Assembly: GCF_964204645.1 (NCBI RefSeq)
Contig: NC_134031.1
Span: forward strand, 5,439,001-5,503,000
DNA length: 64,000 nt
From: Tubulanus polymorphus
Lineage: Eukaryota > Nemertea > Palaeonemertea > Tubulaniformes > Tubulanidae
Reading direction: 5' to 3'
Below, one piece after another: positions 1 through 10,300 of this stretch. Positions within the stretch are counted from its first letter, which is position 1; the number at the start of each line of letters is the position of its first letter. Both the position numbers and the translations under genes were made by a program. The notes beneath the pieces were generated by a model that was not told the origin of the DNA, ran no database searches, and saw only the letters and a list, made by a program, of their open reading frames with translations.

Positions 1-498
1 CGTCAAATTCATCTGTGTTTTCTATTTCTACAAATCACTATTGAATTGTAAACAGTTGACACAGTGATAATTAAAAGTTAATTATTTCAATGGTATTTAT
101 CTGCCAGTTTTGGGCAACTGCAGCCCCGGGTCAGTGATGGACTGGTCAGGATTGACTGACCCCACCTGAAAAAGAAACTTTGACCAATTTTGCATTTTGT
201 AACAAGATGTGGCTCGAGCGGGATGCTGCGATCGTATTCCGCCACCAAAAAGAGGAAAACAATTTTAACTCGTACAGAATAGATCATTTTACCCGGCGGG
301 CAAATCAAATTGCTCACGCGGGTTCAACTTTGAACCGGTCGAATCGTGCGAGTCCGGGTACTAACCGGACATCATTTTTTCCACACGTTCAACACTTGCC
401 AATTTGACAAGACAGGTAAAAAGAATTACTAGGTCTTGGTCCTACGAAAAAATAGATATCGTAGCAGCATTTCTATGAACCGACCGTATCTTATCACG
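1..498. other. Upstream flank of GPCR copy 1
   Basis: AT-rich sequence with no recognisable exon or repeat. It ends in the 5' leader of the first GPCR gene. An in-frame ATG at 475 would add eight residues to that gene, but it lies outside the part shared with copy 2, so the ATG at 499 is preferred. Homology with the second copy begins only about 17 bases upstream of 499. Confidence 0.5.
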
Positions 499-1125
499 AT
501 GAATACATCGTCGGAAACTTTCACTCTACTTTCACCGGCGCCACTCGGCTTCCTGTTGGTCGGTATCATCGGCACGTTGGCGAATTCACTGGTCATAGTA
601 GTTTTCATCGGCGTTCCATCGATGTTGTTAAAACTTACAAACATTTATATCTTGAATCAATCGCTAATTGACGGGACTTTGTCCATAATTCTGATCGGCA
701 CGAGCGTCCGCGAACATATGATGTTCGCACCGAGCGACTTCGACGGCAAAGTGTTGTTTTGCCGGCTTATTTTGTCTCGCGTATTTCTATGGAGCTTGCT
801 TTACAGTTCCAGCTACAATCTCATCATCATGTCACTCGAAAAATACGTAGCTATCTGCCACCCCTTTAAACACGAGCGATTTTTTTCTCGGAACCGGGTT
901 TACGTGACGCTGGTAATTGCTTGGATGTTCGGTTTAATATGGGGTATGCAGAACGCCATCACGACTGTTTACATCGACGGGCGATGTATGTTCAACTCCG
1001 TATGGCTGGGGCACTGGAAAGAGGCTTTCGCCTATATGAATTTACCCGTTCAACTGGTTGTTCCTGTCGCTGTCATGGGATATGTTTACTTCGCTATCGC
1101 AAAAACAATTTCCAATAGCATGAAG
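499..1125 (+). CDS. GPCR copy 1, exon 1 (TM1-TM5)
   Basis: Encodes residues 1-209, from the extracellular N-terminus through TM5 to ISNSMK at the start of loop 3. The start at MNTSSETF is chosen because copy 2 shares it and upstream sequence is not shared. Without splicing, the frame reads on to a stop at 1186-1188. Confidence 0.88.
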
Positions 1126-2005
1126 GTAGGATTGATAGCTATTAGCCGAAATGATGTTGTTATCGAAACGGTGCATAAAGCAATATAAAGAATATCCTCG
1201 TCAAATTCTTCTCAGGAAAGGTTTTTACGGACCATAATAGTAATTGAATTCAATTACGATAATTTTCCCATATTTATGGATGATCTTATACCCTTAAACA
1301 TTGAGTAAAATCCTATTGTCATCCAGGCAAAGATTTTCCTATAAGTGAACATTAAGACTGTCTCTTTATTAGTAGAAGTTGTCAATTGATAGGTTTTTCC
1401 CATTCACTAGAATCCTAACGGAACAATCATCATATATAGGCCTACCAAGGACTCCCTATTCATTCACGTTCGATCGGTATTTTAGTCCTTTCAAAATTCG
1501 GGTGAACAGACTTTTGGAGCCTTTTGAACTACAAGATATATTAATCATTTATCTTGTACACACGAGTCAGTTCAAATTACACTCAAATAGGTCACAAAAT
1601 ACGAATAAAATATGTATAAAAGACAATCTTTGGTTATTTTTTAAAAAATGGGGAAAGTGAATGAGTTATTAGTTATCGGAGGCTCGCACTATATTTCTAC
1701 CACAGGCTGTCGGTGAGACGACCGGAAGTGACGTTGACCACCGGAATTCGAAGTTGCAACGCGCGCAAAAGAATGTCATACGCACTTTGGTCATCGTGTT
1801 TATTTCATTTCTGTTCTGTTGGTCCTGGAACACGATATACATAGCGATGTTTTATTTCCACGTACCGGGCGTCAATCTGAACAACATCTTCTATTTCTCG
1901 ACTGTAATCATCGCGTATTCTAACTCTAGTTGGAATCCGTTCATATATTGTTTTGCGTATGCCGAGTTTAGGAACGCTCTCGTGAAGGTGTTTCGTTGTG
2001 GATAA
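499..2005 (+). CDS. Class A orphan GPCR, copy 1 (two exons)
   Basis: Rhodopsin-family seven-transmembrane receptor. The coding exons are 499-1125 and 1706-2005, joined in phase 0 (AAG/GTAGG donor, CACAG acceptor), giving 308 residues. Visible family marks: TM1 LANSLV with N29; TM2 D58; Cys88 at the top of TM3 and Cys163 in ECL2, the usual disulfide; EKY (114-116) in place of DRY; TM4 W142; TM5 P189; TM6 FCWSW (246-250); TM7 NPFIY (286-290). An N-terminal NTS offers a glycosylation site. The C-tail is very short and ends CG. The intron falls in intracellular loop 3. The ligand is unknown. The NQS-x-ID and LEKYVAICHP words recall receptors expanded in marine invertebrates and loosely related to peptide receptors, but this is recollection and not an alignment. 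An opsin is unlikely because TM7 has no retinal lysine. Confidence 0.9.
1706..2005 (+). CDS. GPCR copy 1, exon 2 (loop 3, TM6, TM7, C-tail)
   Basis: Encodes residues 210-308. It opens with AVGETTG after a CACAG acceptor, carries the basic loop-3 segment KLQRAQKNVIR, then TM6, TM7 with NPFIY, a helix-8-like FRNALVKVF and the final CG before TAA. Confidence 0.9.
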   Translation, partial: AVGETTGSDVDHRNSKLQRAQKNVIRTLVIVFISFLFCWSWNTIYIAMFYFHVPGVNLNNIFYFSTVIIAYSNSSWNPFIYCFAYAEFRNALVKVFRCG

Positions 2006-3846
2006 ACCTGGCGTAGTAGATATTAAACAACTTTTGGAGATCACAATCGTCGCATTTTTCCCTTATCTCTGGAACACGTGATTCCCTTCAAATTCCCTTC
2101 AAAAAACGTTGTAAAAAACGTTTCATCTGCTCTTAAAGGAAAAAAACGTTGTAACGACGAAAGAGCATAAGTAAAATCCATGATTGCTATGCAGTAGTGT
2201 TCATTACTATATGATATCTTCACTATTTCAATGTACTTCTACGGGTTTTCGATGTGGGCAATTGGACATGACTTTAACTGAGCCCTATGCCTTTCATCTT
2301 AACGTTAAAGGTTCGAGAAGAACAGCTGTATGAAATCGGTAATTCATGGTTTAATGTGAAGTGCAATACATACAAAGGATCTGGCGCGACCAATCGGATC
2401 GCTGAATCTTTATCAATGTATCATTAGTCGAATTTGATGGAGACTTTAGATCTCATGAACAAAGAACGAAACCAAGTGGAAATTATGAAAGTTAAGTTTC
2501 TGGAAATGACCACCAAATAATGTTGACTCCCATATCACCTATAATGGTGCTATGTAGAAATATCGAAAAAAAGACTTGATAGAAAACCCGAGGATTGTAA
2601 CTGATGATTATAGCACAAGAAGATTGTGGTCAAATATCTAATTTATGATAATTGCTTTTCATTTCAAATATTTCTTTCATTGTCATTGTAAATGAAACGG
2701 ATTCTATTGATATTCATTAACTGACTGATTTCCCTGATAAACCTGAAGTGGTTAATTTCATTGTGCACCAAAGAAAACGTTAAACGTTAGATTTTGAGTA
2801 ACATTTCATTACCAGCATCAGCTCCAATCTACAGCCTACTGTTGACGTTAAACTCTTACAATACAATACCATACATAAGGGATCAATATATATCTAAAAT
2901 ATATAAGCTTTTTTGTTTATCAATCTAAAAAGAATTAACAGATATAAAACATTATAAAAAACATAAGTTGAAATTTGGGGACCAAAATGGCACCACGCGC
3001 CATTTCAGAAATCCTTCCTTCTCGTAATGTCTACATCCTCGAATACCCTACTACTGCCCACATGTGGATTCTGAGTCTCCCAAGCAAATAAAGGTGCGCC
3101 CCCATTTGGATATTCTGACTCATTAGAATGGAGGGACAATTTTGTGCCTGAAAAACTCCTAAATATTGATTTATATTACAACGTTAAATTATTATTTCGT
3201 CGAATAAAGTGGTTAATAAAGTGTTTTAGCGATTTGATTCAATAATTCCCTGATACGGATATTTTGCGGCTCCTGCCCCGACACAGATATTCCCGGTTTG
3301 GATATAAGAGCGCACTGCCGCGATATGGAGCTACCCTTACCTCGATTGATCAGTATTGAATGTCTATACTCAGATCCAGAGAAGGGTAGCTCCGAGTGTA
3401 TACAAATCGCGGCATCCATGTAGAACAAATGGTGTGGGCTGGGTGCTCCCCTTTGATCAGATGAACGGATTAAAACGGATTTTCACGGAAGAAAAATTCC
3501 CAGAAACAATTTTATTTCCATGAAAAGCAATTTAATCCATGCCCAAACCAGGCGGCGGCCGACGAATTTCTACCAGTTGTGAAGGTGCATGGCTTTTTCT
3601 AAGAATTTTAATACCGCGACACTACCATTACAAGCATGGATTGTAAACTGCTGGTACCCAGGTTTTTCAGCCAGAGTACTGCTGATACTAATTTGAAGTA
3701 AAGCGTGCACTGTAAGCCAATATGTCAATATTGCGAATAAACTTTATAAATATCAAATTCTCAATTAAACCGTTGCAAGAACTATCTGAAAAAAATGTTT
3801 ATATAAATTGAGTAATCTGATCTGTTGTACACCGTATCTTATCACG
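2006..3846. other. Spacer between the two GPCR copies
   Basis: The first ~550 bases (to about 2560) are recognisably similar, with indels, to the sequence after copy 2 (5362 to about 5960), so they belong to the duplicated block. The remainder to about 3830 has no counterpart. It is AT-rich and includes an imperfect inverted repeat near 3316-3415. No exon was found. Confidence 0.6.
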
Positions 3847-4473
3847 ATGAATACATCGTCGGAAACTTTCACTCTACTCTCACCGGCGCCACTCGGCTTC
3901 CTGATGGTCGGTATCATCGGGACGTTGGCGAATTCACTGGTCATAGTAGTTTTCATCAGCGTTCCATCGATGTTATTGAAACTTACAAACATCTATATCT
4001 TGAATCAATCGCTAATTGACGGGACTTTGTCCATAATTCTGATCGGCACGAGCGTCCGCGAACATATGATGTTCGCACCGAGCGACTTCGACGGCAAAGT
4101 GTTGTTTTGCCGGCTTATTTTGTCTCGCGTATTTCTATGGAGCTTGCTTTACAGTTCCAGCTACAATCTCGTCATCATGTCACTCGAAAAATACGTAGCT
4201 ATCTGCCACCCTTTTAAACACGAGCGATTTTTTTCTCGGAGCCGGGTTTTCGTGACGCTGGTAATTGCTTGGATGTTCGGTTTAATATGGGGTATGCAGA
4301 ACGCCATCACGACTGTTTACATCGACGGGCGATGTATGTTCAACTCCGTATGGCTGGGGCACTGGAAGGAGGCTTTCGCCTATATGAATTTACCCGTTCA
4401 ACTGGTTGTTCCTGTCGCTGTCATGGGATATGTTTACATCGCTATCGCAAAAACAATTTCCAATAGCATGAAG
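3847..4473 (+). CDS. GPCR copy 2, exon 1 (TM1-TM5)
   Basis: Residues 1-209. The only in-frame ATG near the start of the region shared with copy 1 is this one. The exon ends ATG AAG followed by GTAGGG, like copy 1. Confidence 0.88.
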
Positions 4474-5361
4474 GTAGGGTTGATAACTATAAGCCGAAAT
4501 AATGTGGTTATCGTAACAATATAAAAAATATCCTCGTCAAATTCTTCTCAGGAAACGTTTTTACGAACCACAATAGTAATTGAATTCGTGAGTTAACGAT
4601 AATTTTTCCATCTTTGTGGCTGATCTTATACCCTTAAACATTGAGTAAAAACCTATTGTCATCCAGGCAAAGATTTTCATATAAGTGAACATCAAGACCG
4701 TCCTCTACTAGTAGAAGTTGTCGATTGATAGGTTTTTCCCATTTACTAAAATCCTCATGGAACAATCATCATATATAGGCCTACCAACGACTCCCTATTC
4801 ATTCACGTTCGATCAGTATTTTAGTCCTTTCAAAATTCGGGTGAACAGACTTTTGAAGCCTTTTGAGCTATAAGATGTATTTATCATTTATCTTGTACAC
4901 ACGAGTCAGTTCAAATTACACCCACATAGGTCACAACATAAATAACATACGAATAAAAAATGTATAAAAGACCATCTTTGGTTATTTCTTAGATAATGGG
5001 GAAAGTGAATGAGTTATTAGTTATCGGAGGCTCGCACTATTTGCTTTTATTTTTAACACAGGCTGTCGGTGAGACGACCGGAAGTGACGTTGACCACCGG
5101 AATTCGAAGTTGCAACGCGCGCAAAAGAATGTCATACGCACTTTGGTCATCGTGTTTATTTCATTTCTGTTCTGTTGGTCCTGGAACACGATATACATAA
5201 CGATGTTTTATTTCCGCGTACCGGGCGTCAATCTGAATAACATCTTCTATTTCTCGACTGTAATCATCGCGTATTCTAACTCTAGTTGGAATCCGTTCAT
5301 ATATTGTTTCGCGTATGCCGAGTTTAAGAACGCTCTCTTGAAAGTGTTTTGCTGTGGATAA
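3847..5361 (+). CDS. Class A orphan GPCR, copy 2 (two exons)
   Basis: Tandem duplicate of the preceding receptor: exons 3847-4473 and 5062-5361, same phase-0 intron position, 308 residues. It differs from copy 1 at 11 positions (L20M, G38S, I109V, N132S, Y135F, F198I, A256T, H261R, R298K, V302L, R306C). None of these removes a family landmark, so it looks functional. It also has EKY instead of DRY and FCWSW in TM6 instead of the usual CWxP. The H261R change in the extracellular end of TM6/loop 3 and R306C in the tail (creating CCG, a possible palmitoylation pair) are the likeliest to matter. The promoter is probably different from copy 1, because the two upstream sequences share nothing beyond ~17 bases. 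Confidence 0.9.
5062..5361 (+). CDS. GPCR copy 2, exon 2 (TM6-TM7)
   Basis: Residues 210-308 after a TTTTTAACACAG acceptor, which has a better pyrimidine tract than copy 1. Contains FCWSW, NPFIY and a C-tail ending FCCG before TAA. Confidence 0.9.
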   Translation, partial: AVGETTGSDVDHRNSKLQRAQKNVIRTLVIVFISFLFCWSWNTIYITMFYFRVPGVNLNNIFYFSTVIIAYSNSSWNPFIYCFAYAEFKNALLKVFCCG

Positions 5362-7193
5362 ACCTGGCATACAACTTTTTGATATTACATTCGTCGCATT
5401 TTTTCTCCATCTCTAGAACACGACTGATTCTGAATTCCCTTCGAAAAAGGTGGAATTGTTCCTCTGCTCCTGTAGGCAAAAGAAAAAAAACCGTCGAAAG
5501 AGCTTAAGGAGCAGCCATACTTCTGGCTTCAGTCTTAATATACTATGCAGTATTGTTCACAACTATAGGATGTTTTCATTATTTTAATTTACTTCTACGG
5601 GTCGTAAATGTAGTTAATTGGACACGACTGCCATTGAACCCTGTGTTTAATCGAAACGTTAGAGGTTTGAGCAGAACAGTAGCAATATGAAATCGGTAAT
5701 TAACGAGTTTAATATGAAGCGCAGTATATTCAGAGGATCTGGCGCGTTCAAAACGGATTGCTAAATTTCTATCAGCGTTGGAAATTTATTAGGCAGATAT
5801 CGTACTCGAATTTGATGGAGATTTCATGGACGAAAACCAGTGGAAAAAAATAATGAGAAGCAAGGCCCAGTTCGCTTATTTAAGTTAAGCTCCTAGAAAT
5901 TACCACCAAATGATGCTGATGCCCATATTATCTATACAATGATATGTAGACATATCTAGTTATAATGGTTATCAACGAACATGGCTGATAAACAACGTCA
6001 TTCAGACGATTTTCATAACTCATATCCAAAATTCATTTTGCTAATGTGTAGGCTTGATGCCCGTTCCTCGAGTGTCCAGCTTGCTTTCATTCCAATAGGT
6101 CGAGTGCTGGTGCCAATGCGAACCACGTTTTCTCTTCGTCTATCATCCAAAGATTCTCCAGATTTGCCGATATAAATGTTATTCGCGATAGACCAACAAC
6201 CATGAAATAATGTTTTTATTTGAAATGTATAAATGTAATGTATATTTCATTGCTGAAAATCTCATAACGATAAAGAATGGAAACATTGAAATACATCGAC
6301 TGTCAAAATATTTTTTCCGCCATCCATGGGTTTAAATTAAAAGTACAACGTTATTCAAATGATTCACGAAGAGGTGTATAGCCCGCTAGGGTTCTGTATT
6401 GGTGTCTAGACAAACCAAATTACACCGAACCCCACCTGGGCATCGTTTCAATAAGTAGCTTTGTATGTCTTTGATGGTATCTTTTTTGAGTGGAGGAAAA
6501 TGTGTGAGAAATTCAACCCTCTTAAAAACACATCTCTCCAAAAAGCCCTTCTCTAGAAAATTAACGCAATAAGTCGATGACCTCTAGCATGACAGTATTG
6601 AAATCGATATTAATAGTTATTATATGAATTAGTTTTTCACTTTAAATTTTCACGCATTATCATATATTCTGAAATGATCACAACTGCAACTATCTCGAAC
6701 TTCATTAACGTATAACCACAATTTTCCTCGATATTGATAAAAACATTTTCCCTAACAACCGCACAAGTACTATCGTTTTACGCCGTGATAGTCTTGACAC
6801 CGCGGAGATCCTCTGCTACTTTCGATCGCTGCATGTAAAATGACGAGAAATGTATCCAATCTGAAAGGTGTGGAAGATCCGAACGAGATTATTGAGGCTC
6901 GCGCGAGCGCCACACGAAAATGACGACAGTTCGCGCTCGCTAATATTTTCTGCGACAAGTTTGGGACACTATTCGATAAAGGTATAGCCTCTTATCTCGT
7001 AATTAAAACCAATGCATCGATAGAATATCGATTTTTCAATCAAGCCGCGTTTAATTAATCGCTAGCAGCGGTAGTTAATGGGCGATTGGAAATGTGACCC
7101 GTAGTTCTCTTGATTCGAACACTCGATTCACGCACAAACGATGATCGGTTGTCGATTACTGCAGTTATTTTGCTATTATTACAAATAACGACG
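5362..7193. other. Spacer between GPCR copy 2 and the secreted-peptide locus
   Basis: The duplicated 3' flank runs to about 5960. After it comes a 64-codon open frame starting ATGGCTGATAAACAACG near 5981 and closing at 6175, which I cannot assign and which may be chance. The stretch 6700-7190 is richer in CpG (for example around 6780-6950) and leads into the first signal-peptide exon, so it is a possible promoter region. Confidence 0.4.
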
Positions 7194-7350
7194 ATGTTTA
7201 TTGGCGGTAAAATATCGGCGATTCGTCTGCCGGCGGCGGCGGTTTTTTATTTGACGCTGTTCATCGTTGTTCGTTGTTGTAGCGCGCTTTCTATCAACTC
7301 GATTAATTCGGTGGACAAAGATTTCATACTGAAACATGCCACGAAAACAG
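7194..7350 (+). CDS. Secreted-protein first exon a (signal peptide)
   Basis: ATG-initiated, 52 codons plus one base, ending in a textbook ACAG/GTGAGT donor. The N-terminus has two basic residues, then a hydrophobic run (AAAVFYLTLFIVV) and a small-residue region CCSALS, as expected of a cleavable signal. About 19 residues follow (to HATKT). There is an in-frame TGA upstream at 7095 and no earlier ATG, which supports this start. Confidence 0.6.
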
Positions 7351-10300
7351 GTGAGTAAATCGTGATCGGAATTTCATATAAACACAATCGTTATTTCACA
7401 AATTACATTATTTTTATCAAATTTTCGGGGGGTAACAACCCCCTTCCTCAGGATAGTTTCATTTTTGTTCTATGTCAATCTTATGTTTATCTTTCAAGAG
7501 TTTTTAGTTTGGCTTCCACGAAAGAAAACATATAAAGATATTTTTCCTTATCTATTATTTACTTTTTCTATGAAATTCATTCTTTTTGTTTGTAAAGAAA
7601 AATATGAATATCTGTGTAAAGTTTTTAGTCTGAGTTCCATGAAAAAAATGCATGTACATATATTCGGTAAATACCCTTAAGATCGCCCGCGATCTCACAT
7701 GTTAAATATCTACCAAATATTTGTGAATATTTAGATACAACTTATGATAGTCATTCAAGATTATATACATTTGAATTACAAAAACAGAAAAACATACTCA
7801 GAATCTGGGTTGTAAAATTGCGCCGATTTATCTACCGTCGATAAAAACTGCTTTAAATGGTTTATTTATTGTATACGCGGAGAGCACGTATTTTCACCTA
7901 ATACATCAGAATATGTTGTCGATAAGAAAACGTATTCACAATTATTAGGCCTATACGGCTTATTTCATACCGGAATAAACGAATAGGCTTTTCATGGCTG
8001 GGCATAACACTGGCGGGATAAAACAAAGAACTTAGAAATTAGCAGCCGATGTATAACCATGATTAGAACGCACCAGTGGAACCTCGTTACAACGAACTCG
8101 GAAATAACGATTCGTCGGATATCACAAATATAGAATCGCGTGCCCGAGTAAGATGATTCAATTCATTTCATACTGGATATATCTATCGGTCATAACGAAC
8201 AGATTTTCTAGTGACCTGAAGTTCGTTGTATAAAGAGGTTCCACCAAATAATGTAGCACCGGCATGAAGCTGGGTGTGAAAAAATCAAGAACTGTCACAG
8301 CAATTTTGTTTTTAATGTGAAGATATGCGTTCCTTCGACAAGTGGAAGTTTATCCAAAGTGTTTTGATTAAAATACGAAGCTTGTTAATACAATAGTCCT
8401 ATTTCTGTTTGATCAAAAACAATATCTGCATCTACTAGTACTGCAGAAATTCTGTACTCAAATTGTCGCGCGTGTTGTCAATATGTTTGAAAACCGGTAA
8501 AATAAGATAGTTTTAAGGCGTCGCCGGGATTTTCAAAGGAGAAGAGGGTGCTCTGCTGGACATCGCTAAGGCCGATGAGTTGAATTACGGATTCTATAGA
8601 CTTGAAACAATTGCGGAGGCAGGAAAAAATTAATAAATGAAAAATATCATTTTTCTCAAAACATAATTGCTTTACTTTGGAGGTCGTTTTGGGTGATTGA
8701 ATAATACCAATTTTAATTTTTGCAATCGACGCTATTTACTGACCGAACCCGAGAAATATATCCATAAGAACAGCATTGTCCACCGCAATTTGTTATGTAT
8801 GATGTCTTAAGATGACGTGACAGTGTAAAAACATTATAAATATTTATTTCTATTTCCATATTTATGCATAAAGATAAGGGGCGACGGGAAAAAAAGAAAA
8901 AAGAAAAATTTTGTTTCATCTAGAATCGGAAGGTTTTTGCGGCGGATCCGTAATCCGACTAATGATGAAAAACGGCCTTGGAAGTTTTTTTACAACTAGT
9001 CTGATTTTCATGCATTTTTGGCGTTTTTAGGCACTTCTTAACCACCTCTCATCTACGTATCAAAATGTACCGTGTAGTTTGAAAAGTGCCTTTGAAAAAC
9101 TGAAAATAAATAATACGTAGGAAATTTACCCAAGGGGGCGCCCTATAGCACCCTATGAACCCTTCCCCCTCTGGATCCGCGCCTGATCAGGAGATGCGTG
9201 TCTTTTATCCCAAAAGCTTTACCTACTTGTAACAGAATATGCCACACGACTGTCGGAATACCAGTCTGTAAAGAGGTTCTGTTTAATAGACATAGAAAAC
9301 CAGCTATCATCGCAGCTACCGCGTTACGTACGCATTATCATTTCATGATTTTTGTATAGGATTAATCATTGTGTATATGAATGACTGTAAGTTCAGTATT
9401 TCGGAATTTGAAGGCAACGTCGACTTTCGAGCAAAAAACGAAGATTAGCAATATCTTGATAAACAACCCGGTCGGTATACCCAGTTTTCGGAAAGATTTC
9501 TTCAATTCTGGTTAAGGATCGATATCGTGGCGAAAATGGGCTATATTCTAGCGGTGTTCAAATGAAGGAAATTCTAAGTTTTATATCTGGTAAAGGAGCG
9601 ACAGGAATTAACGAGAATGTTAGCCGAGCACCGATTGGTAATAACTGTATTGATGTTGATAATATTGTGTCGGTCGGGAATTATTAGCAAGGCTGTGCCA
9701 TCGAAGTCCATGAAATCACAGGGTAATTATCAACAATTTCTGTAAAAAAAAGATGTTGGCGTATCAGAGAAAGTAACTACAATCTTATATTCGAAATTCA
9801 TACTGATAAATTCATGACATTCACAGGCTTCTTCCAGACTTAAAATATACGAAATTGACAAAATTTCGAGGTAGGGTACAATTGGTATTACAGACACGTA
9901 CAGCATACACGTTTCTGGTCTTTATATTATAGATTTGTACGTTAACGATAAATATCGCTGTACGGTATTTGAACAATTATCAATATTTTTAGTTGTGGCT
10001 GCTTTTAATGCATTTAAAGTCGATCTCAAATATTTACTTTGGCCAATGATATCATGTATGTTTTCGTTCAATTAAAGCTCGATTTTCGATAAGTCTACGC
10101 GTCGGGTAGAAGTGTATCCCGCAATATTTTTCTATCGAAATCTTAGATATCAATATTCAGGCGGAGCATAGCCTGACAATCCTCGGGGGCCGTGTTTAGG
10201 CCAACCACATGGTGGTGGAGAACGGTGTCATCTCCGATACTCCAAGCGAATCAAAAGTCGTAAATCAAACGAATTTTCACATTTTAGTCACAAACAAATT

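Noticed and set aside
1126-1188. Read-through tail of GPCR copy 1 exon 1
   Set aside because: It follows a GTAGG donor, has no homologous ending in copy 2 (which stops at a different place), and would lose TM6 and TM7.
1626-1640. TCTTTGGTTAT in both GPCR introns, resembling the start of miR-9
   Set aside because: Only about 11 bases match and no complementary arm follows, so no miRNA hairpin.
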